A stretch of 64,000 nucleotides of DNA from Adiantum capillus-veneris (GCA_014529385.2 CM043947.1:98738036-98802035); one strand, 5' to 3'; shown: positions 40,629 to 52,844, counted from the first letter of the stretch. Numbers and translations: made by a program. The notes: a model not told the origin generated them from the letters alone.

Positions 40629-42057
40629 CAGTCTAGTGTCAGGAGACATCTACTTCTTGAAGAATACAATGGACTCAGCTCTTCTTATAGCATCTGATGG
40701 AAATGCACTGAGTGACTGGATTATAGACTCAGGGGCATCACTTCATGTGTCTCCAAACAAGGAGTGGTTTACCTCTTATGTGACCACTAAAGATCATGTT
40801 TGGCTAGGCAATGGGCAGACATGTGAGATCTTAGGTGTTGGAGATGTTCAATTGAAGTTTCAGAATGGCTCTTCTTTCACGCTGAAGAATGTGAGACATG
40901 TTCTCGCAATTACAAAGAGCTTGATCAGCACAGGTTTACTTGATAATGCTGGCTACGTCACCACTTTTGGACAGAACATGTGGAAGATATCCAAGGGTTC
41001 TATGACAGTAGCACATGGAGTAAAGTCTGGAGGACTTTACATGATTTATGTATCAAATGTCTCTAAAAATGTAATCAATGTAACCGAGCAGCCGAACGTT
41101 TCTTTGTGGCATAGCCGGTTAGGACATATGTCCAAGAAGGGAATGGAAATCTTGTCTCATTTTGGTTATTTTCCTGGCCTTGCATTTAATGATTTTGAAT
41201 TCTGTGAACATTGTTTGTATGGTAAGCAAACACAGCAGCCACATAAGCATAGAAGCAATACAAGAGATACACAGTTGGCACTTGTTCATAGTGATTTGTG
41301 TGGACCTATGCCTAACCTATCTCTAGGGGGAGATTCTTACTTTATGACATTTATAGATGATTACTCGAGGAAAGTATGGGTTTACTTTCTCAAGCACAAG
41401 GATGAAGCGTTTAGTGTTTTCAAAATGTTTGTGACACTTGTGGAGAATCAGAGTGGCAAGAAGCTTAAATGCTTACGTACTGACAATGGTGGAGAGTATG
41501 TTTCAAAGGCCTTTCAGGACTTTTGTGAGTCAAAAGGTATAAAACGTGAACTTACTGCTCCTTACTATCCTCCTCAAAATGGTATTGCTGAGAGGATGAA
41601 TAGGACCGTACAAGAGAAGGTCAGAACTATGTTGTCTAATGCACAACTGCCAAATGGGTTTTGGGTTGAAGCTGTATCAATAGCTGTTCATCTTGTAAAT
41701 AGATCTCCTAGCAAGGTTTTGCAGAAGGATTCAGTGCCAGAGATGGTATGGTCAGGCAAAATGCCCTCATACAAGCATCTCAGAGTCTTTGGTTGTGAGG
41801 CATATACTCACGTTTCAAAGGAATTTAGGAACAAACTTGAGCCAAAGAGTAGAAAGTGCATCTTTCTAGGCTATGGTAATTCTTGTGAGATGGGGTACAG
41901 ACTTTGGGATCCCGAATCCAGAAAGGTTGTCCGCAGCAATGATGTTCACTTTAATGAATCCAAATATCATTCTAAACCAGAGAGGGTTGAGGAGATTAGA
42001 AGAGTTGTCTTCCAAGAAGATGGACCTGCACGTGCAAGACAAAATGTCAGGGCTTAA
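40582..42057 (+). CDS. Copia-B protease-integrase segment (491 codons)
   Basis: Protease active site 'WIIDSGASLHVS' with D49-S-G. GAG_pre-integrase zinc motif 'LWHSRLGHMS' and 'CEHCLYGKQ'. Integrase catalytic residues sit in 'LVHSDLCGPM', 'LRTDNGGEYVS' and 'PQNGIAERMNRT', all intact. It ends at an in-frame TAA (42055-42057); RT continues in the same frame from 42094. Confidence 0.92.
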   Translation: MKIQEINVTNSVAEDDSLVSGDIYFLKNTMDSALLIASDGNALSDWIIDSGASLHVSPNKEWFTSYVTTKDHVWLGNGQTCEILGVGDVQLKFQNGSSFTLKNVRHVLAITKSLISTGLLDNAGYVTTFGQNMWKISKGSMTVAHGVKSGGLYMIYVSNVSKNVINVTEQPNVSLWHSRLGHMSKKGMEILSHFGYFPGLAFNDFEFCEHCLYGKQTQQPHKHRSNTRDTQLALVHSDLCGPMPNLSLGGDSYFMTFIDDYSRKVWVYFLKHKDEAFSVFKMFVTLVENQSGKKLKCLRTDNGGEYVSKAFQDFCESKGIKRELTAPYYPPQNGIAERMNRTVQEKVRTMLSNAQLPNGFWVEAVSIAVHLVNRSPSKVLQKDSVPEMVWSGKMPSYKHLRVFGCEAYTHVSKEFRNKLEPKSRKCIFLGYGNSCEMGYRLWDPESRKVVRSNDVHFNESKYHSKPERVEEIRRVVFQEDGPARARQNVRA

Positions 42058-42093
42058 GAGGAGCAAGGACAGGATAGAGTAGAACCACAGGTT

Positions 42094-43464
42094 GTGGCTC
42101 AGCCTGAGCCACCTATTGTGCGTAGATCTGGACGTGTCACGCGACCTCCTGATAGGTTTGTTCCATCTATGAACTATGTCATGTTGACTGATTGCAATGA
42201 GCCTTCATGTTACAAGGAAGCAGTGCAAATGAAGGACTCTAGGAATTGGCAATTGGCCATGCAGTCAGAGATGACAGCTCTACATAAAAACCAGACATGG
42301 AAGCTAGTTAAATTACCATGGGGCAAAAAGGCTCTACCCTGTAAATGGGTTTACAGGTATAAGATCACCGCTCATGATAGTCAGCCAAAGTACAAAGCAA
42401 GGCTTGTTGCCAAGGGCTTTAAGCAAGAACAAGGCATTGACTTTGATGAAGTCTTCTCTCCGGTGGTCAAGATGACTACATTAAGATGCTTTCTTGCATT
42501 GGTTGCCATATTAGATTTGGTGTTGCACCAAATGGATGTCAAGACAGCGTTCTTGCATGGTGATTTAGATGTGGAAATTTACATGCAGCAGCCAGAAGGG
42601 TTTGTTGAGAAAGGCAAGGAAGATTGGGTATGCCAGTTGTTAAAGAGTCTTTATGGCTTAAAACAATCACCGAGGGCATGGTACCATAAATTCCACAAGT
42701 TTATGCTTTCTCAAGGCTACAAACGTAGTGAGTTCGATCACTGTCTATACACAAAGAAGGCTAAGGATGGCAGTTGGCTGATCCTTATTTTGTATGTGGA
42801 TGACATGTTGATTGCTGGCAAGCACTTGGAAGAAATTTCAGCTTTGAAGTTAGAGATGGCAAAATCGTTTGACATGAAAGACATGGGTGAGGCCAGTCAT
42901 ATACTTGGTATGCGCATTGAGAGAGATAGATCAAAGAAGTTGATTTGGTTATCTCAAACAGAGTATATTGACAAGGTTTTGCAACGTTTAAATATGGAGA
43001 AGGGAAAGGCATTGAGTGTTCCATTGCCACCATATGTGAAACTTAGCAAACAAGATTGTCCTGTGTCTGAGGAAGAACAGGCTGAAATGGATAAGATTCC
43101 ATATGCGTCTGCAGTGGGTAGTTTGATGTATGCAATGATTGCTACTCGCCCAGACATTGCATTTTCAGTGGGAGTAGTAAGTCGATACATGTCAAACCCA
43201 GGCAAGAAACATTGGGAGGCAGTGAAAGGAATATTGAGATACCTGAAAGCTACAAAGAGTATGCGTATATGCTATGGGAGTCAGGAGCTAAGTGTAAAGG
43301 GTTTTACAGAATCAGATTATGCAGGGGACTTAGACAACCGAAGGTCTACATCAGGGTATGTCTTTACATTTGCTGGTGGAGCAGTATCATGGCGTTCTAG
43401 ATTACAAGATTGTGTTACTCAGTCTACTACAGAGGATGAATATGTTGCAGCATCAGAGGCATGA
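42094..43464 (+). CDS. Copia-B reverse transcriptase and RNase H segment (456 codons)
   Basis: RT of the copia type (RVT_2): 'KARLVAKGFKQ' (101-111), 'HQMDVKTAFLHGDL' with D148, 'SLYGLKQSPRAWY' (185-197) and 'YVDDML' with D235 and D236. RNase H starts near residue 400 ('FTESDYAGDLDNRRSTSGY'), with Glu in place of the first Asp usual in 'DADYAGD'. It ends at an in-frame TGA (43462-43464). Confidence 0.92.
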   Translation: MAQPEPPIVRRSGRVTRPPDRFVPSMNYVMLTDCNEPSCYKEAVQMKDSRNWQLAMQSEMTALHKNQTWKLVKLPWGKKALPCKWVYRYKITAHDSQPKYKARLVAKGFKQEQGIDFDEVFSPVVKMTTLRCFLALVAILDLVLHQMDVKTAFLHGDLDVEIYMQQPEGFVEKGKEDWVCQLLKSLYGLKQSPRAWYHKFHKFMLSQGYKRSEFDHCLYTKKAKDGSWLILILYVDDMLIAGKHLEEISALKLEMAKSFDMKDMGEASHILGMRIERDRSKKLIWLSQTEYIDKVLQRLNMEKGKALSVPLPPYVKLSKQDCPVSEEEQAEMDKIPYASAVGSLMYAMIATRPDIAFSVGVVSRYMSNPGKKHWEAVKGILRYLKATKSMRICYGSQELSVKGFTESDYAGDLDNRRSTSGYVFTFAGGAVSWRSRLQDCVTQSTTEDEYVAASEA

Positions 43465-43500
43465 AAAGAATCAATTTGGCTTAATCGACTAGTAACAGAT

Positions 43501-43752
43501 TTGGGAATCAAAGAAGAGATGCCTGTGTTATATTGTGATAGTCAAAGTGCTATACAATTGGCTCGCAATGCAGTTTATCACTCAAAGACAAAGCATGTGG
43601 ATGTGAAGTATCATTTCATCAGGGAAATGCTCGAGGATAAGCAACTTCAGCTTGTCAAAGTTCACACCACAGAAAATCTTGCTGATCTACTTACAAAAGG
43701 ACTTCCCTCAGAGAGCTTTGCGCATTTTCGCAGGCAGTTAGGTGTAAGGTAG
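43501..43752 (+). CDS. Copia-B RNase H C-terminal segment (83 codons)
   Basis: Same frame as the RT segment. It contains 'CDSQSAIQLARNAVYHSKTK' and 'NLADLLTKGL', the conserved copia RNase H end. Natural stop TAG at 43750-43752. Confidence 0.9.
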   Translation: MGIKEEMPVLYCDSQSAIQLARNAVYHSKTKHVDVKYHFIREMLEDKQLQLVKVHTTENLADLLTKGLPSESFAHFRRQLGVR

Positions 43753-43830
43753 TACATCACTTCTCTACATCTCTTGTATATTAGCTTGTATAGTAGCTTC
43801 TCTCACACTTAAAGTACCACATTGGACTTT

Positions 43831-43841
43831 AAGTGGGAGGT
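43831..43841 (+). promoter_or_regulatory. Copia-B polypurine tract
   Basis: 'aagtgggaggt' directly before the 3' LTR. Confidence 0.75.
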
Positions 43842-44033
43842 TGTTGGGGTATAAAGCCCAATGTGGTCGCCCAGGTAAGTGGGCGGGCCGCCAGGTATGT
43901 ACACATATTCTTTTGTAAAAACCTAATAAGAACTCACTATGCTCTACACATTACAGTAGAGCGAGTTCACCATATCGTCGTGCTCTTCTTCTCGCACTCT
44001 CTCTCGCGTCGCACTTCCGCTCGTACTCCTTCA
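43842..44033 (+). repeat. Copia-B 3' LTR
   Basis: 192 bp, matches 38495-38686; followed by CTACT. Confidence 0.95.
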
Positions 44034-44038
44034 CTACT

Positions 44039-46145
44039 ATTGCATCTTGAGAGGAGGATGCATAAAATAACATGGTTCTATTTTTGTGACTATGGACATC
44101 TTGCACATCAATATTGCGCGCTCTTTTACATTTTGATTTCTCCGTATGCTTTACATTAGTTCATAATTGTAGATTCACTGGATCTGCATCTACTCGTGCA
44201 TCAACCCCAAGTCTCCTAAGCACTATGTCATAATTCCCACAACACTCTCCATCAATTGTGAGTTGAGAAGTGTGTTTGAAATTCTTCAATTATGATATCA
44301 AAGAAACACTCTCTGCATGTCTCACTCTCCAATGTAGCTCGGTAATCTCCTACATGGCAAGGGAACATCTATATGTGACCATGATAGTTTCTGATCTTTT
44401 ATTTTAACTCCTTCGTTTCCACATGATCCATCTATGCTACATTGATAACATATTTTGTGGTTTTTAAAGACAACATAACCTGAAATTTTATAACAAATAT
44501 AGACTTCATTCATTGAAACTAATGATAACACTAGCTTAAAGAGTAGGGTATCATTCAATGGGACTAATGACAACTCTAACCCACTAGTAGAGCTAATGCC
44601 GAGAGCACCACTAAAGCATCCTAACCATCATTCGATCAAACTAACGACACCTCTAGCCCAATAGTAGAGGTGATACAGATAGCAACATGAAACTAAACCT
44701 AAAAGGCAGGGAATTATTTGATGAAACTAAGGATGCCTCCCCCCTAATAGTGGATATGATGCTGAAAGAAACACCGAACTACCCATAAAAGTAGGGCGTC
44801 ATTCAATGAGACTAACGGCATCTCCAACCCAATAGTAGAGTTGATGTAGAAAGAAACACTAAACTAGCATTAAAATTAAGGCATCATTTGATGAAACTAA
44901 TAGTAGAGTTGCAGCAGTGAAGTAGCCTTAAAGTACGTATATTACCTATAGAACATAGAAATCAGCCTATTAACTTGCACAACGACACTCCCAAACCAAT
45001 AATAGAAATGATGCCAATGACAAGACTAATAGAGCTACTTATAAATCGAATGTAACCAACATTGTTCAACAATGACAATTATGCTCCAAAACCGAATCGA
45101 TGCCGAAGTTAAAATAGTGGGCTAGATTGGTTTAAAGTTGGTGCAACAAAAGTTGTTCCGAGCTAGAAAGTGGTCTATGCCAAGAAAAGGCAGCATGCAT
45201 GGGTAGTGCATAAGGCTAGAGCGTTTATGGAGTCCATATTCAGACCAATGACAATATAAATGTATGTCTGAAGTAGTTTTTTAGGCCAAAAGAGTTAAAG
45301 GATGGTGCAAATGGGATTAGAAATGAAGGTGCCTGAAATGCCAAGTCAGTGCTCTGGAATGTAGTGTTGAATGTACTCTAGAATCTAGTCCAAATGGCTT
45401 GTCAAATGAAGCCCCAGTGCTCAAGATATTGCAGGTTAGAAGTTGTTGCAGATCTGCGACGGGTAGGGTAGCTTGGGTCAGGTGGCCCAGGCAGATGTCA
45501 CTAGATAGATGTGTAGAGCTCAAATTATGGAGTATGGATGTCTTCTTGGATTGTAAATCAGAGCTGTGGACAGCATGTTATGGCCATTTGAAGATTTTCT
45601 AGGGGCCAAGTCTATGCCGACTTGCCGACATCATAGGATGCACTATCTAGCATCTTTTGGACCTCGCCAAGGTTCTCGATGATAAAATGCATCATGTGGA
45701 GTTAGCACAAATTCACAGTGTGTTAATTGGATGTTTGGATAGTAAGATATGGCGAGTAAAAATTGGCGGCAAGTGCTAGAGAGAACAATGCAGGTAATTT
45801 TCTTGGTTTTTTTATGACCTCAATTTGTAGCCTTGGAAGGCTCAAGAGGTGGCAAAGATTGCACGGATCAAAGTACACAATGGGGGTTGTCAGGGGGTTT
45901 CCCCAATTTGAGCATTTAATCAAGGAGCAAAAGGAAGCAAAGCTCTGAAGTGGGGAAAGAATTTTCATTTCCAAGATTTGTTTTAAGGGGTTTTATTGGA
46001 ATTTCAAAGGGCTTAGGAGGCTTGCTAGTCTAGGGGCACTATGTGGCGGGCGGAAAATCCCATATGGGTGGCTAAGTGATGAACTTGAGGTGTATATAGC
46101 CAAGAATGTGCATCCAACATAAGCATCGAGTGGGGAGTAAGGAGC
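44039..46145. other. Unassigned sequence between Copia-B and element C
   Basis: No gene recognised. It holds the ~85-bp array (44510-44960). The rest (44960-46145) is unique within the window and interrupted by stops in all frames. Confidence 0.55.
44510..44960 (+). repeat. Degenerate ~85-bp tandem repeat
   Basis: Copies marked by 'tcattcaatgggactaatga' and variants begin near 44551, 44628, 44714, 44799 and 44884 (spacing 77-86 bp), each followed by 'aatagtagag.tgatg'. Confidence 0.85.
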
Positions 46146-46150
46146 TTGGA

Positions 46151-46293
46151 TGTCAAGACAATGGTAGGACCAGGTACCGCCAAGGGCGAAGACAAACATG
46201 CAATCAAGCGGGTCCCTATATTTAGAAGGGCAAGGGCCTATATAGGGCATGGCTGGGTGGTGATGAGCATGTTCCAATCCTCTTGCCCTTTCA
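46151..46293 (+). repeat. Element C 5' LTR
   Basis: 143 bp, TG...CA. TATA-like 'cctatatagggc' near 46238 is kept in the other LTR. Confidence 0.92.
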
Positions 46294-46294
46294 G

Positions 46295-46306
46295 TGGTAT
46301 CAGAGC
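46295..46306 (+). promoter_or_regulatory. Element C primer-binding site
   Basis: TGGTATCAGAGC, one base after the LTR. Confidence 0.9.
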
Positions 46307-46358
46307 TCAGGGGAGTAGAGCTATGGAGGAGGGGGGAAGATGGCTTTGCATGGCCTTG

Positions 46359-46406
<48 letters not shown>

Positions 46407-49400
46407 TGAAGAAGGAGGAAAAGATAAGGGCACACTTTCATGATTTGCATATAAAAGAAGAGGATGCAGAAGAGGGTCGTGGAGTTCTTGGCATGCCTCA
46501 TGAGAAGAAGAAGCTCGGCGTGTGTAGTGCCCCTTGCCAATCGACCGAATAAGACGAAGAGGCACTGCGTGTGCAGAGCCCCTTGTAGCGAGAGGGGTGA
46601 ATTTTGCGGCACGGTGAAATGCAGCGAGGAGTGGCTCAATCAGAGCGCGAGGCTAGGGGCTGAAGTTCACCTCACAGGGGCTCAGCCCGGGAGGCTTCAA
46701 AACGTCATCTTTTTGTCTCTCTCTCTCTCTTTCTTGCATTATATGCACAACAAGCAAAGCATGGAGCAATTTGAGCATGTTCGGGTCTACAATTATAGCT
46801 GTCAAATTCCCAGTTTTGGCTTGGATATTTTTTATCCTCGGAAATTTTTGCTCCTCCGGGTCAAGCAAGGCTTATGCCATACTGGTACAGGCAAGGGCTG
46901 TGGCATTTAAGGTGCTAATATTTGTCAAGGCCAACCACTGATTACACTTTCACGAAGTTGTAAACCAAGTTTTCTAGGACATAGCTCCTCGGTCAGCTGT
47001 TTTTCATTGTTGCAATCAGGCAACAACAGGATCTACCCATTCTCAACAAGCGTGCTTAGAAAAGTTTTCTACGCCATCCTGGGATCAAAGCTCCATCTAC
47101 AAATCCTCAGGATTACAATAATCCAGCCAATCAGGTATAAGGTACATACTTTGCATGAATTTCTTCTTTTGTTTTTTCACTAAATAATACAATTCGACAT
47201 GGTCGAGTAAGCTGTGAATGCCCTTGTCAACTGGCAAGCGTAACCTGGAAAGGGTAACTGTTTGCTACCCGCATCAAAACTACATGAGAACTTATGTGAA
47301 GAAAGGCTTACTTTTGGTATTTGGCATCGCATTTTCCACAGTTTGGAAAATTCTTTTAGTACACAAACTGGGAAACAATTGCCATACTTTTAAATTCCAT
47401 GCACGTGTATATGATACATATGCTAACTTCCGTGCATAGTTCATTGAGCTATGCGTCGGAATCAAACAAACTACCAGAAACCTGAACTCCATACGTTGTT
47501 AAGGGAAGCAAGGCTTCCAATTCAACATCTTGCATTGACATTTTCTCATTTGGCTTATGCTATGAGCATAAAACCTTGGAGGAATTTGTCAGTTTGTTAG
47601 CGTGTTCTTTCATTACATGCCAAGATGGTGTATATGATATACACAACAACTCTCCCTCGCGCAGTAGCTATGGATATGTACCATCTTTCAGCAAGTTTTT
47701 TCCTTCAGAATTTCAAGACAACTGGTTCCAACGGGATGACCAGGATTAGACAATTTTAAGTTTTTCATGTTTTCACATTTATTATGGACAATATTGTATG
47801 TTGTGCAAAGCAAAGTGCTTTGACAGTTTTATCTGAAGCGAGCAAAACAATTTTTGGATCTCACGTTTGTGGCCATCGCTCTCGAAGAGGGCTTACAATT
47901 CTGCATGCAAGGCATGCTAGTTGGGTGGATTTAATTCTACCGCCTCATAAATTACACTTCCGCTATCACACTCGCAACTCTCTCAAGGACACGATAAGCG
48001 ATGGATTGTTTAGTATGGTTTTTGATTGTTGTAAGCATGCCACAACACTCAAAGGAACCTAAAAATAGGAATTATTTCACATGCAAAGTGCCATATTTAA
48101 GTCATTTTCGTACAATCATCATCCCCTACACGATAAGTGCAGCAAGATGTGACTTGTGTTTTCTGTTACATCTCTTGATGCGAGCATTATAGAGCCAGAT
48201 TATTGCATGCTTATAGGATAAGTTGCACGCTATGCATAAGATGCACACAAGCAGGGGCGCAGTACATACAAGGCAGTAACTTAAGCAAAGTTCCTCATTC
48301 CAGCATGCTCTCTTTCTCTCTCTTTCTTATTTCTCTCATAGAATAATGAAAACTTTCTACGAGGCTTTTGAACATGTTTGTTTGAAAGTCAGCGTGAGCC
48401 AAGGTGCTCTAACTCTCAGCTAGACATAGGGCAAGATGCCATCTAAATTAGTCTTCATCGGTTCGTTCATTGAACACTAATTGCCATCAGGGCTATGAGC
48501 CACACACGTGGCTACAAGTCATTGTCGGATCTCGGGTACGACCCAACGATTGACATTCCTTGCATGATTGTTCTTCTGATCGAACAGATCTGCCCAGTGG
48601 AATACACCGCGAGCACCTCGACATTAATGGACGACCAAGCGTCTTGTCATTACGGATGTTTAGGGTGTCATTTTTGCACTACATGTTTTTAGTGCGATGC
48701 TCAAGTTGAGTTTTTGATAATCTTAAACTCACATCAGCTGATCTATACCACGGAGTCTAGAGGCAGCAAAGAACATGGTTGTTCATACGAGCTAGGCATC
48801 TCACTTGTGTGGATGTCTTGCTCTCTCTATAGCACTACGAGTGTCTATGGTACTACAATTTTGGGGTAAGACCCAACGGGTGTTTACTAAATCACCCCAT
48901 ATGCATTGAGGATCACAGTTTGATCTATCCAAGTTGTACTTTCAAGGAAAGAGGTCCGTAATCTACTAAGGGAGAAAGTGGACAAATTCAACTTTCAAGT
49001 TGATTCCCCTCATTTTTATATACGATTGACTATGTTGGTTACCATTTCCTGCTAATTGAGTAGTTTCTACAAAGGTTCTTACCAAGGGGTTGACTAAGTA
49101 GATTTTACCCAACGGGTTTGGATTGCGAAGGCAACACCCAGGGTTTCTCGTGCAATGTTGCTTGGTTTCTCACAAGTGGGAGACATAATCCTGTGCATTA
49201 GAATACCGGTAACTAAACTTTCCGTTGATTCCCCAAGGCCATGCCAAGGGCATGTCGAAACAAGTATTTTGGGCCGTAGTGTCCAAAGTACATTATGTTG
49301 TTATGAATCCACTTGTAGGATCCGATTTGGCACATGGTGTCACATGGGATACAACATGGTCTAGGAACTCAAGGAGTTTGGTTAAGCCAGTGTGGAGCAA

Positions 49401-49790
49401 TAAATGAGGGTCCCTCTCACTCTTATCGTAGAGTGTTTAGAGTTATCTCCACACACAAGGACATCTTGTACTTGTAGGATGTTCTTTCTTTTTCATACAT
49501 CCTTCGTTGAGACATATTCTACATGTGGCGAATATGAGTCTCTTGGACTGACACTTGTGCCCACTATTGCAAATATGTGTCATGACCAAGTCCCTAGGTG
49601 CTGGTCACATCTATTTTCTAGACCATTATTAGCATGGCATATCAAGAGCAATTTCATGTCCAAAAATTGTCGGATACTTAGAATGACTTGTTTAGATACA
49701 AGTACTCCTAAACAACATTATAGATCGTTGTTTATACATATATCACGGCTCTAAGTTGTTAATGAAAAACTTTCATTGTTTGTACCTAGA
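46307..49790. other. Element C left interior
   Basis: No recognised protein. A CT microsatellite lies at 46364-46404. Open frames such as 46464-46910 and 49404-49754 show no known motif and cross low-complexity sequence. Confidence 0.65.
46364..46404 (+). repeat. (CT)n microsatellite
   Basis: About 41 bp of pure CT, some 60 bp after the element C primer site. Confidence 0.95.
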
Positions 49791-49793
49791 AGT

Positions 49794-50003
49794 CACTACA
49801 ACATAATACCCAGATTTCGACGCACCATATTTCGATGCACCGTACCTTTCCACCTGCTTTTCGACGGGCATACTACTCGTCAATATGCACATCAATATAG
49901 ACGTGGAAATACACGTGGCAATGCCTATCAAAAGCTAGATATTTACACGCCTATTTCCACACATATTTCCACACATATATCGACGCGTATATCGATGGCA
50001 AAA
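49794..50003 (+). repeat. CACTA 5' terminal inverted repeat and subterminal region
   Basis: The first 10 bp mirror the other end. 'cagatttcgacgc' at 49811-49823 recurs inverted near the 3' end. Five or more 'tcga(c/t)g' motifs follow within 200 bp, probable transposase-binding sites by analogy with En/Spm. Confidence 0.85.
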
Positions 50004-50106
50004 ATTTGGGGGGAAAAACCCAAATCTACACGCAGGCGGTCATTTTTGCCTTCAAGCATGCGCACAGATCTGGCCTTTGGAAACCACAATGCATGTATTA
50101 TTGATC

Positions 50107-51070
<964 letters not shown>

Positions 51071-51271
51071 GCTGGCACATCAACCAATCTATGAAGGCAC
51101 CAAAATATCTGTGCTTCGTACTTGTCTGTTGTTTTTGAATCTGCAGTCAGTGTACGGTTGGTTAGATGCAAGCATCACTGCTTTGTTTAGATACGTAACT
51201 TACAAAAGAGATTTTCCGATTGCAACAGTGACGTGCTTGGGGAGCTTTTAATTTAATGTCACTTAAACAGG

Positions 51272-51889
51272 TTGTTGCGGCAACAACTTCTCCCCGCTGG
51301 CAATGAAATGCCCCCCTCCAGGCTAGATGCAAAGCGACTATTGACCTTAGTTAGCTTGGACTACAACAAGATTCATGCATGTCCAAATGATTGCATTCTT
51401 TTTTGCAATGAATTCACAGATTGTATGTCATGTCCTAAGTGCGGAGCAATGTGCTACAAACAAGATGCGGTTGGCGAGTCATTGCCAGCTAAAGTGTTGC
51501 GGCATTTCCCTATTATTCCGAGGATAAAAGGCATGTTTTGTTGTGGTTCCATTGCAAAGTTGATGCGGTGGCATTCTACGCATAGATCCACTGATGCAAC
51601 ATTTAGGGTACCCACTGATGCAAAGGCTTGGAGGCACATTGAAGATACCTGGCCACATTTTAAGAGTGAACCACGCAATTTGCATTTGGGCATGGCAATG
51701 GATGGAGTCAATCCATTTGGCTTGAGAAGCTCGTCATGGAGCACTTGGCTTGTGTGCCTTGTCAATTACAACCTCCCGCTGTGGCTTGCCATCAAGAAGG
51801 ATCATTTGATATTAGGCTTGATTGTACCTGGTAAGTTCAAGGCAAAAAACATGGATGGTTATCCAGCACCACTAGTTGACAAGCTCTAG
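51272..51889 (+). CDS. CACTA transposase, N-terminal Transposase_21 segment (206 codons)
   Basis: Contains 'KIHACPNDCILFCNEF' and a CxxC ('CMSCPKCGAMCYK'), then 'FPIIPRIKGMF', 'KLMRWHSTHR', 'LHLGMAMDGVNPFG' and 'YNLPLWLAIKK', the ordered landmarks of Transposase_21. 'DGVNPFG' is the conserved catalytic-region block. It opens at a TTG codon after a possible splice acceptor (acag, 51267-51270), so the real start is upstream. It ends at an in-frame TAG; reading continues in phase to 52010. Confidence 0.88.
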   Translation: MLRQQLLPAGNEMPPSRLDAKRLLTLVSLDYNKIHACPNDCILFCNEFTDCMSCPKCGAMCYKQDAVGESLPAKVLRHFPIIPRIKGMFCCGSIAKLMRWHSTHRSTDATFRVPTDAKAWRHIEDTWPHFKSEPRNLHLGMAMDGVNPFGLRSSSWSTWLVCLVNYNLPLWLAIKKDHLILGLIVPGKFKAKNMDGYPAPLVDKL

Positions 51890-52010
51890 GAGTTATGGCA
51901 TGGGATCGACATAGCAGATGCGGTTGAACCAACAGGACAACATCATGCAAGGATCCATGGACTTCTTATGTGGACTATGCATGATTGGCCAGAATACAGT
52001 GAAGCTTCTG

Positions 52011-52089
52011 GTAATGGTGGATGATTTACAAAATTCTCGCTATTCGCAAGCACTTTGTGTAGTACTGAATCATGCTTTAATATATGCAG
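52011..52089 (+). other. Predicted intron in CACTA transposase
   Basis: GT (52011) to AG (52089), 79 nt. Joining the flanks restores one frame across 'EASG' and 'LTTSGYNACPICG', a join expected for the family. Confidence 0.75.
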
Positions 52090-52214
52090 GGCTTACAACT
52101 TCGGGGTACAATGCATGTCCAATTTGCGGGCCGTCTTTGGATGTGCACTATTCTGCCTCGCTTTGAAAGACAATTTATCAAGGTCACCATCGTTGTCTTC
52201 CAGATGGCCATCAC

Positions 52215-52844
52215 TTGCGTGAAAGTCATCTTGGTCATGTCAAATGTTGTCCTAGGCATGTAGAAGAGTGGCGTCGCCGATGGGAGCAACATGAGGGGCA
52301 ACCTGTTCCAGGAATGAACCGTTTGTCCATTCTCCATATGTTGCCATACTGGGGTGATCTACTAATAAACCATTTGCTGGATCCAATGCATATATTCAAG
52401 AATGTGGAAGAGCTCCCCTGGAAGACAATCATGGGAATGAAAGACAATCGAGCTTCACGAGATGATTTGCAGTCAGTTGGAAAGATGCCAGAGCTATGGC
52501 CTTTCACCAATGAAACGGGCCAAACAAAGCTTCCAAGAGCGCCATGGGTATTACTAAAAAGCGAGGAACCACAAGTCAAAAGGGTGATTTCAGAGTTCAA
52601 GACGCCAACAGGATGCATGCGATGTCTCAAGACAACATTCATCCGTGACAATCAACTGTCAGGACTGAAATCGCACGACTGGCATAAGTTCTTGCAATTT
52701 ATTCTTCCAATTGCAATCAAGGGGTGTTTAACGGAGGAAGTGTGGTCCTGCAGATACAAGATTTCAGAGCTAGTGAAGTGGATCTCTTCCAAGGAGATAC
52801 GAGAGGAATCCATTGCAGTCGCAGGGCCAACTCCATTGAGGTAG
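52215..52844 (+). CDS. CACTA transposase, Transposase_21 core to DUF4218 (209 codons)
   Basis: 'LHMLPYWGDLLINHLLDPMHIFKNV' is the conserved block with the catalytic-region D and H. 'LKSHDWHKFLQFILPIAIKG' marks DUF4218. The frame is in phase with exon 2 upstream from 52090, from which a TGA (52164-52166) separates it. The last residues ('AVAGPTPLR') do not fit the family, so a frameshift or splice site lies near 52810. Confidence 0.85.
   Translation: MRESHLGHVKCCPRHVEEWRRRWEQHEGQPVPGMNRLSILHMLPYWGDLLINHLLDPMHIFKNVEELPWKTIMGMKDNRASRDDLQSVGKMPELWPFTNETGQTKLPRAPWVLLKSEEPQVKRVISEFKTPTGCMRCLKTTFIRDNQLSGLKSHDWHKFLQFILPIAIKGCLTEEVWSCRYKISELVKWISSKEIREESIAVAGPTPLR

Larger units (their letters stand above)
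38495..44033 (+). mobile_element. Copia-B: Ty1/copia element (Tork/Tnt1-like)
   Basis: 5,539 bp with 192-bp LTRs that differ at about four positions (~2%). The flanks are TTACT (38490-38494) and CTACT (44034-44038), a 5-bp duplication with one mismatch. A primer site lies 2 bp after the left LTR and a purine tract before the right LTR. Gag, protease, integrase, RT and RNase H are in copia order. RNase H residues around 'STSGYVFTFAGGAVSW' resemble the Tnt1/Tork group. At least five stops and one frameshift disable it. Confidence 0.95.

Noticed and set aside
46464-46910. 148-codon open frame in element C
   Set aside because: Crosses a CT-rich tract, has no known motif, and other frames are open in the same region.
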